This document shows positions 5,195 through 10,167 of a stretch of DNA of 10,167 bases, piece after piece. The position numbers and the translations under genes were made by a program. The notes under the pieces were generated by a model. That model searched no databases. It had not been told where the DNA came from and saw nothing but the letters and a program-made list of their open reading frames with translations. Source of the stretch: Candidatus Methanophagales archaeon ANME-1-THS (GTDB lineage Archaea > Halobacteriota > Syntropharchaeia > Alkanophagales > Methanospirareceae); NCBI GenBank assembly GCA_004212135.1, contig RXIE01000145.1, positions 1-10,167 on the forward strand, written 5' to 3'. Every line of letters starts with the position of its first letter. Positions within the stretch are counted from its first letter, which is position 1.

Positions 5195-5203
5195 TCATAA
5201 AAA
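5195..5203 (-). promoter_or_regulatory. Candidate TATA box for the minus-strand response regulator
   Basis: On the minus strand this reads CTTTTTATG. With usual spacing, transcription would start near 5172 and leave a leader of roughly 38 bases containing the GAGGGGAT Shine-Dalgarno. Composition and spacing only. Confidence 0.4.
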
Positions 5204-5252
5204 GGTATCGGTCTCATTTCCACTGCAATATTGTCCGCTTCTTAGAAGATTG

Positions 5253-5275
5253 TTTAAAAATGTGAAACCTTTATC
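5253..5275 (+). promoter_or_regulatory. Candidate promoter of the REC-PAS histidine kinase
   Basis: TTTAAAAA (5253-5260) and CTTTAT (5269-5274) are TATA-like. The first would start transcription near 5282, at the ATG at 5285; the second near 5297. Either gives a leader of about 60-80 bases before the preferred ATG at 5357. The divergent promoter for the minus-strand regulator lies about 50 bases away, so this 220-base gap controls two signalling genes. Confidence 0.4.
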
Positions 5276-5356
5276 TGCTTGAAGATGCTGTACTGCATCT
5301 GTACCGAGCGCAGGGGAGCATGCGAAGAGGGTGCGGGAGGTGGTTTTGATAGAGGG

Positions 5357-6865
5357 ATGAAGAGGCCATCCATTCTCCTCGTTGAAGATAATGCCGTACT
5401 GCGTGAGCGGTTACGTGCACTCCTGTCAGTGGACGGCTACGAAATAAAGACTGTGGGGAAGGGCGAGGAAGCATTAGCTCTTATAAACAAGGAGCATTGT
5501 GCGGTATGCCTGATTGATTCGAAACTTCCGGACATGACCGGTGTAGAGCTGCTCCAGGGGCTCAATGAACTCGATCCCCCTACTCATTCGATCCTCATCA
5601 CTCCTTTTGCAGCCAGGGAAATCGAATTGGCGGCTCTCAAAGCAGGCGCTTATGCCTATATCGAGCAGCCCATACATGAGGAGGAGTTACGCGCGGTGAT
5701 TAACCGGGCCGTTGAGGTTTATCAGTTGCAGGTGGAACGGGAGCGCATGGAGGAGGCGCTGCGGGTGTCAGAAGCGAACTATCGTGCCTTGGAGGAGAGC
5801 ATGAGAAGTGTCCTCGAATCGCTGCCTGAAGCGATTACTATCACGGACCTCAATGCAACGATTGTTGACTGTACGAAGGCAACGGTGCGAATGCATGGTT
5901 ATGCTGACAAGGAGGAATTGATCGGTAAAACTGCCTTACAGCTCATTGCGCCACGAGACCACCAGAGAGCAGTAGCGAATCTTGAGAAGAGCTTGACGCA
6001 GGGATTCGTTCGGGATGTCGAATACACGTTCCTGACCAAGGGCGGTGAAGAATTTCATGCTGAGCTTTCCGCAAGCCTTAAAAAGGATTCGAACGGTAAA
6101 CCCATCGGTTTTGTGGCTATAACCAAGGATATCACCGGGCGGAAGCGTGCTGAGGAGGAGTTAAAGAGACAGATGAATGAGCTAGAACGTGCGAACCGTG
6201 ATCTCGAGGATTTCACCTCAACCGTGTCACACGATCTAAAAGTGCCCTTACGGTCCCTTCAAGCGTTTAGTACGCTCCTCATGGACGATTATGCGGAGCT
6301 CCTCAATGAGACCGGGCGAGGATATCTCAGAAGGGTGAAAGAAGCAACCGAGCGAATGGAAGCGTTAATCGAAGACCTGCTCACGTTGAGCCGGGTCGGC
6401 CGGAAGTTTACTGAAGTGGAGACGGTCGATCTTGGTGAGCTGGTGGAGGAGGTAAAAAGTGATCTGAGTTCGCGCATAAGGGAACGAGGAGGCGAAGTCG
6501 TTGTTGCAGGGAAGTTACCTACCCTTGCCACGCAGCGCGTCTGGATGAAAGAACTCTTCATGAATCTTATTGATAACGGGCTGAAGTTCAACAGGTCAGA
6601 GAAGCCACGAGTGGCGGTCAGCTCTGAAGAGCGCGAAGGTGACTATCTCTTCACCGTTAAGGATAATGGCATTGGCATCGACGAGCGCTATCACGCTCAT
6701 CTCTTCAGACTCTTTGAACGCGCGCATTTACCCTCTGAGTATGAGGGCACGGGTGCGGGCTTGGCCATCTGTAAGAAGATCGTGAACGAACTGGGTGGGT
6801 CTATCTGGGTTGAAAGCAGATCCGGAGAAGGGAGTACGTTTTATTTTACCCTACCCCGGAATTGA
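5357..6865 (+). CDS. Cytoplasmic hybrid histidine kinase: REC-PAS-HisKA-HATPase
   Basis: A soluble sensor kinase of 502 residues with no membrane segment. The receiver spans about 1-120 (Glu10-Asp11, phosphoacceptor Asp54 in CLIDSKLPD, Thr82), but the conserved Lys after strand 5 is Gln104 (YIEQP). A helical linker (120-148) leads to a PAS domain (about 150-262, ending GFVAITKDITGRKRAEEEL), then a coiled coil and the dimerisation helix with His292 (STVSHDLKVPLRSL). The ATPase domain has the N-box (Asn403, Asn407), DNGIGID (436-442) and GTGAGLAIC (464-472). Receiver at the N-terminus suggests it is controlled by another kinase as well as by its PAS ligand. The ATG at 5357 is preferred because the receiver fold starts there (MKRPSILLVEDN) and GGAGGTGG (5336-5343) lies upstream; an in-frame ATG at 5285 would add 24 Cys/Gly-rich residues. 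Confidence 0.92.
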   Translation: MKRPSILLVEDNAVLRERLRALLSVDGYEIKTVGKGEEALALINKEHCAVCLIDSKLPDMTGVELLQGLNELDPPTHSILITPFAAREIELAALKAGAYAYIEQPIHEEELRAVINRAVEVYQLQVERERMEEALRVSEANYRALEESMRSVLESLPEAITITDLNATIVDCTKATVRMHGYADKEELIGKTALQLIAPRDHQRAVANLEKSLTQGFVRDVEYTFLTKGGEEFHAELSASLKKDSNGKPIGFVAITKDITGRKRAEEELKRQMNELERANRDLEDFTSTVSHDLKVPLRSLQAFSTLLMDDYAELLNETGRGYLRRVKEATERMEALIEDLLTLSRVGRKFTEVETVDLGELVEEVKSDLSSRIRERGGEVVVAGKLPTLATQRVWMKELFMNLIDNGLKFNRSEKPRVAVSSEEREGDYLFTVKDNGIGIDERYHAHLFRLFERAHLPSEYEGTGAGLAICKKIVNELGGSIWVESRSGEGSTFYFTLPRN

Positions 6866-6974
6866 TTCCTCCGCGCTTGTAGATCTTAGTATCCGCGTCT
6901 GGAAGTGCTTAATCCTGCGAACTCCTCGAGCATGATTGCGGGTTCCCTCTTCATCGCCTGAATACATAAAAAAT

Positions 6975-7022
6975 TTACAATATGTGTAAAAAAGTTTAAA
7001 GTTATTGTAAGTTTTTTATATC
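6975..7022 (+). promoter_or_regulatory. Leaderless promoter with upstream inverted repeat
   Basis: The TATA-like TTTTTTATATC (7012-7022) is centred about 27 bases before the ATG at 7045, so transcription is expected to begin at or just before the start codon; no Shine-Dalgarno is present. Immediately upstream is an exact eight-base inverted repeat, TTACAATA (6975-6982) and TATTGTAA (7003-7010), with half-site centres 28 bases apart (about 2.7 helical turns), the arrangement of an operator for a dimeric regulator. The rest of the gap (6866-6960) shows nothing recognisable. Confidence 0.5.
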
Positions 7023-7044
7023 TTGAAGCCCCTCATCTCACGTA

Positions 7045-7815
7045 ATGGTGCACATGCAACAGAAGACTCAGTCTGCATATACAAACGCTCCACTGATACG
7101 GGTTTTACATGTCGAGGATACCCTAGGAGATCTTGAGCTAACGAGATTGTTCATGAAACGGAAAGTGTATACCAATCTTCACATCATCCCGGTATTATCC
7201 GCCGAAGAGGCATTGGAACTACTGGGACGTGAAGATTTCGACGTAATTGTTTCTGATTATCAAATGCCGGGAATGAATGGACTCGAATTGCTGGAAGAGC
7301 TGAAGAAGAGGGGCAATACTACCCCCTTCATCCTCTTCACCGGTAAAGGAGAAGAGAAGGTGGCGATGGAGGCCTTAAATAAAGGGGCGAACAGGTATGT
7401 CTGCAAGGACAGTAGCCCGGCAAGTCCCATTGACACGCTGGCGAGATATATTGAGGAAGTGGTGGAGGAGCATCGAATAGAGAAAGAGTTAAGTGAGAGT
7501 CTGACGGAACTGCTCGCGCAGTACCGGAGATTGAAAGATGCCGAGGTGATAGATCACCAGCTCCAGAAACGCTTGGATGTACTCATATTAGGGCTCCTTG
7601 CAGATCGTGCAACAATGGATGAAGAGGAGCGTAAGATCATGAGTGAACATGATTTACTGCGCGAAATTCAACGTAATTTCAACATTACGGTCAAGTATGG
7701 GGCATTACGGGCGGTTCTGGAGCGGTTGAAAGAGAAAGGTATAATAAGAGACTTGCCTGGAGAAGGGGTATCCTTGGGCTGCGTCCCCCCAAAACGACGC
7801 AGATTGATGCTTTGA
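7045..7815 (+). CDS. Response regulator: receiver plus PadR-like winged-helix tail
   Basis: A 256-residue protein probably acting as a phosphorylation-controlled transcription factor. The receiver (about 18-135) has Glu24-Asp25, phosphoacceptor Asp71 in VIVSDYQMPGMNG, Thr99 in FILFTG and Lys121 in NRYVCKD. A charged helix or coiled coil (about 134-172) follows. The C-terminal part (175-245) reads like a winged helix: LDVLILGLLADR, then a helix HDLLREIQRNF, a recognition-helix candidate VKYGALRAVLERLKEKGIIR and a wing LPGEGVSLG, a layout most like PadR-type domains; the tail is basic (PPKRRRLML). DNA-binding is inferred, not proven. The ATG at 7045 fits a leaderless transcript; Met4 is an alternative. 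An inverted repeat just upstream of its TATA box would suit autoregulation. Its receiver is paralogous to the one at 4643-5134. Confidence 0.88.
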   Translation: MVHMQQKTQSAYTNAPLIRVLHVEDTLGDLELTRLFMKRKVYTNLHIIPVLSAEEALELLGREDFDVIVSDYQMPGMNGLELLEELKKRGNTTPFILFTGKGEEKVAMEALNKGANRYVCKDSSPASPIDTLARYIEEVVEEHRIEKELSESLTELLAQYRRLKDAEVIDHQLQKRLDVLILGLLADRATMDEEERKIMSEHDLLREIQRNFNITVKYGALRAVLERLKEKGIIRDLPGEGVSLGCVPPKRRRLML

Positions 7816-7828
7816 TGGATGAACGAGT

Positions 7829-7876
7829 GAGCGATACGATGGGTGAGCAGCATCTTCGCTCTGTATCCGCTCTTTT
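7829..7876 (+). terminator. Candidate terminator after the receiver/winged-helix gene
   Basis: GAGCG-ATAC (7829-7837) pairs with GTAT-c-CGCTC (7863-7872), with one bulged C, and the loop contains a further GATG/CATC pairing (7838-7841 with 7851-7854). TTTT (7873-7876) follows directly. Archaeal termination depends mainly on T-runs, so the short run makes this a moderate call. Confidence 0.4.
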
Positions 7877-7976
7877 GTAAAAAAACTGTTATTGTTTGTA
7901 ATAAAAATTAAATTGAAAGGAAGATATTTATTCTATATCTTCAATTATAATACAATGTTTTTCGAATAAATCGGCA
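7877..7976 (+). promoter_or_regulatory. AT-rich control region upstream of the dCache kinase
   Basis: This roughly 100-base stretch is much more AT-rich than its surroundings. It contains TTATT/AATAA (7889-7893 with 7900-7904) and a hairpin-forming AAGATAT-ttattct-ATATCTT (7921-7941), flanked by a second pairing option AATTGAA (7911-7917) with TTCAATT (7940-7946). TTATAATAC (7945-7953) is a possible TATA box, giving a start near 7975 and a leader of about 105 bases. From 7977 to 8081 nothing is recognised except the Shine-Dalgarno GGTGAGGT (8068-8075), six bases before the ATG at 8082. Confidence 0.4.
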
Positions 7977-8081
7977 TTTGAGAACGAACTATGTCAACAT
8001 GGATCCATGATTTGCAACCGGAACGATGAGGACCTGGGATGAAGGAGCGGGGTGAATAACGCAGCGTGGTGAGGTAAGCCG

Positions 8082-10034
8082 ATGAAAATTCAAACGCAAA
8101 TTCTTATCATCATCTTCGCGCTCGTCTTAATTACGGGCATGGATATCATGCTCTGCGGCATGGTTTCAAAAGCCATTATGGAGCAGCAGGTTGAGGATCA
8201 TCTCGAGGTCATCGCCGCTGCACGAGCGCGACATATTGAACTGTTTCTGGAGGAGAATCGGGAAAAAATTGAATTAATCGCAAGTAGTCGCTCTTTTAAG
8301 GATTTTCTGACTGCTCGTCAAGAAGGGCGTGATCTTACGACCACCTATGAGATGGTGAATGCGAGATTAGAGAGTATCTTAGAGGCGGAACACGAATATG
8401 GTGAACTCTCCCTCCTCGATGAAGAGGGGATTGTTGTTGCTTCTACTGATGGTGCATCGGTCGGTCATGATAGAAGCGAGGATCCGCTCTTTTTAGCGGG
8501 AAGAGGACGAACATACATCCAGGATGCACATGCAAGTAGAGTTACTGGCAAACCAGTTCTCAGTATAGCAACGCCCGTCGTGGAGCAAAATGAGTTCCTG
8601 GGCGTTTTGATCGTCGATATGGCACTGACCGAATTATATCTAATTACAACAGATAGAGCAGGATTAGGAACGTTTGGGGAGCTATATCTGGTGAATAAAG
8701 ACGGCTATATGCTCACACCGTCACGGTTTTTGGATGATGCGATATTGAAACAGAAGATTGATATTGGAGCGCCGCGTGGCCTCCCCGAGCAGAACCATGC
8801 ATTTATAGCCACGAACTATCTGGGCTGGGATGTTCTCAGAGTGTATACCTCTATACCGGGCATGGAGTGGTACTTACTGGCCGATATGAGTGAAAAGGAA
8901 GCATTTGCACTGGTTGATAAGCTCATTCGTCTGATGCTCTCGCTTCTTGTCGGTCTATCAGCCGCGGGGATCATGTCATCCACCCTGATATCCGGCGCAC
9001 TAACAAAGCCGCTCGTGAAATTACAAAAGGGGACTGAAGAGATAATGAACGGTAACCTGGAATACACCGTCGGTACTGCAGGAAAAGATGAGATTGGGGA
9101 GCTCTCCCGGGCATTTGATACGATGACCGTTAATCTGAGGCGATCGAGAGAAGAGCTTGAAAAGTACAGTAAAGGTCTTGAGAGGATGGTGGAAGAGAGA
9201 ACCAAAGAACTGAACGAGAAGGTCAAGGAGGTGGAAGATCAAAGGCTCGAACTCCAAAAAGCAAAGAATGAGCTTGAAGAAACGAATCGAAAGCTGAAAG
9301 CCTCGAATAAGGAATTGCAGGACTTTGTTTATATCGCCTCGCACGATTTACGAGAACCGATGCGCAAGATATCCTCCTTTGGTCAGCTCATCCAGGAATC
9401 CCTGAATGGCAGACTCAATGAGGACGAGCGAGAAAATCTCGGCTTTATGATTGATGGGGCGACCCGGATGCAGCAGATGATTGATGATCTCCTCACCTAT
9501 TCTCGGCTCACCACCAGAGCCAAGCCAGCGGAACGGGTGGATTTAACGCAGGTCATCGAAGACCTGAAAAACGTCGAATTGGCTGTCCAGCTTGAAGAGA
9601 CCAGTGGAACCATCTACGTTCCGAACACACTCCCGGCGGTTCAAGCAGACCGATCGCAGGTGCATCAACTCCTCCAGAACCTGATTGGAAACGGGTTGAA
9701 ATATCATCGCAAGGGAATCGCGCCGGAGATCAGTGTGCGTGGCAGGCAGGAGAACGACGGAATGATCCGTGTGGAAGTGGAGGATAACGGTATAGGAATT
9801 GATGAGAAGCATTACGAGAAGATCTTCGGGATGTTCCAGCGACTTCATTCTCGTGATGAATATAAAGGCACGGGCATTGGATTGGCGATCTGCAAAAAGA
9901 TTGTGGAGCGTCACGGTGGACGAATCGGTGTGTATTCAACGATTGGTAAGGGCTCCACGTTCTGGTTCACCCTGCCGCGTGCACCTGACCACTTCTCAAT
10001 GAGCACTGCTGAATGGGGGAGCAGGGGAAATTGA
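8082..10034 (+). CDS. Membrane sensor histidine kinase: dCache-HAMP-HisKA-HATPase
   Basis: A 650-residue transmembrane sensor. Membrane segment 1 is about 6-29 and segment 2 about 281-304; between them an extracytoplasmic region of about 250 residues has the double-Cache look (helical start HIELFLEENREKIELIA, then LSLLDEEGIVVASTDG, PVLSIATPV, FGELYLVNKDGYMLTP, MEWYLLADM), a fold that binds small ligands such as organic acids or amino acids. A HAMP domain (about 305-358) and a long coiled coil (about 355-415) lead to the phosphoacceptor His421 in YIASHDLREPMRK. The ATPase domain has an N-box (Asn533, Asn537), DNGIGID (568-574) and GTGIGLAIC (596-604). The kinase core is like that of Cph1-type kinases and of the kinase at 5357. 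Shine-Dalgarno GGTGAGGT supports the start. The Rcp1-like receiver beginning 49 bases downstream is the likely partner. Confidence 0.93.
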   Translation: MKIQTQILIIIFALVLITGMDIMLCGMVSKAIMEQQVEDHLEVIAAARARHIELFLEENREKIELIASSRSFKDFLTARQEGRDLTTTYEMVNARLESILEAEHEYGELSLLDEEGIVVASTDGASVGHDRSEDPLFLAGRGRTYIQDAHASRVTGKPVLSIATPVVEQNEFLGVLIVDMALTELYLITTDRAGLGTFGELYLVNKDGYMLTPSRFLDDAILKQKIDIGAPRGLPEQNHAFIATNYLGWDVLRVYTSIPGMEWYLLADMSEKEAFALVDKLIRLMLSLLVGLSAAGIMSSTLISGALTKPLVKLQKGTEEIMNGNLEYTVGTAGKDEIGELSRAFDTMTVNLRRSREELEKYSKGLERMVEERTKELNEKVKEVEDQRLELQKAKNELEETNRKLKASNKELQDFVYIASHDLREPMRKISSFGQLIQESLNGRLNEDERENLGFMIDGATRMQQMIDDLLTYSRLTTRAKPAERVDLTQVIEDLKNVELAVQLEETSGTIYVPNTLPAVQADRSQVHQLLQNLIGNGLKYHRKGIAPEISVRGRQENDGMIRVEVEDNGIGIDEKHYEKIFGMFQRLHSRDEYKGTGIGLAICKKIVERHGGRIGVYSTIGKGSTFWFTLPRAPDHFSMSTAEWGSRGN

Positions 10035-10040
10035 CCGCAA

Positions 10041-10052
10041 TTTTTTTTTAAA
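10041..10052 (+). terminator. Nine-T run after the dCache kinase
   Basis: Nine consecutive T at 10041-10049, seven bases after the kinase stop, are sufficient for an archaeal oligo-T terminator. The same stretch continues as TTTAAA (10047-10052) and could instead, or also, serve as a TATA box for the response regulator at 10084 (predicted start near 10075). The two roles cannot be separated from sequence. Confidence 0.4.
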
Positions 10053-10083
10053 CCCGCACACGCGGATATGAGGTAGTAACAAG

Positions 10084-10167
10084 ATGGAAGAATCAAGACC
10101 AGCGATCATATTGCTCGTGGAAGATGACCCAGGAGACCAGAAACTGGTCAGATCATCCTTGACCAGC
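10084..10167 (+). CDS. Response regulator receiver, 5' end only (Rcp1-like)
   Basis: The frame is open to the right window edge and gives 28 residues, MEESRPAIILLVEDDPGD followed by QKLVRSSLTS. IILLVEDDPGDQKLV is the first strand and acidic cluster (Glu13, Asp14, Asp15) of a receiver domain, and the PGD-x-x-L form is typical of Rcp1-type regulators that partner Cph1-like kinases. GAGGTAG (10070-10076) is a fitting Shine-Dalgarno. Its position directly after the dCache kinase suggests it is that kinase's phosphoacceptor. Phosphorylation site and any output domain lie beyond the window. Confidence 0.85.
   Translation, partial: MEESRPAIILLVEDDPGDQKLVRSSLTS

Noticed and set aside
5279..5356. Longer N-terminus for the hybrid kinase from TTG 5279 or ATG 5285
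   Set aside because: The extra residues are Cys/Gly-rich and unlike a receiver N-terminus, while MKRPSILLVEDN at 5357 begins the domain normally and has an upstream GGAGGTGG. Leaderless initiation at 5285 cannot be fully excluded.
7877..7976. Repeats in the AT-rich gap as a CRISPR leader or replication origin
   Set aside because: There are no regularly spaced direct repeats, no origin-recognition-box pattern and no orc1/cdc6 gene nearby; promoter-type AT-richness is sufficient.

Overview
This window is archaeal. The evidence is a cofH gene for coenzyme F420 synthesis, an archaeal Cbf5-type pseudouridine synthase with a PUA tail, a tRNA-Ser whose intron sits in a canonical bulge-helix-bulge fold, the archaeal gene order rps13-rps4-rps11-rpo3, and TATA-like promoters. 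F420 plus the abundance of Cph1-like histidine kinases and receiver proteins suggests a euryarchaeon of the methanogen or methane-oxidiser lineage (for example Methanomicrobia, Syntrophoarchaeia or an ANME-1-like group). That placement is inference.

Left part (1-4445) is housekeeping. It holds the 3' part of cofH, a small possible membrane protein, cbf5, tRNA-Ser(GGA), then a tightly spaced operon for ribosomal proteins uS13, uS4, uS11 and RNA polymerase subunit Rpo3. The cbf5 stop codon lies inside the tRNA D-loop, so cbf5 mRNA and tRNA maturation compete for the same bases.

Boundary (4446-4642): the expected continuation of the ribosomal operon (rpl18e, rpl13, rps9) is missing. In its place is about 200 bases of non-coding DNA with nested inverted repeats that can fold as a three-way junction. 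It also carries a 24-base exact match, in opposite orientation, to codons 110-117 of rps13. This is the most unusual signal in the window: any transcript reading past rpo3 would carry a sequence antisense to rps13.

Right part (4643-10167) is a signal-transduction island: a single-domain response regulator (minus strand), a cytoplasmic REC-PAS-histidine kinase, a receiver protein with a PadR-like winged-helix tail, a membrane dCache-HAMP histidine kinase, and the start of an Rcp1-like response regulator cut by the window end. Each unit has its own AT-rich promoter region, so this part looks like independently controlled modules and not one operon. The last kinase and the last receiver are 49 bases apart and are the likeliest cognate pair. 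No insertion sequence with a transposase, CRISPR array or rRNA was seen.
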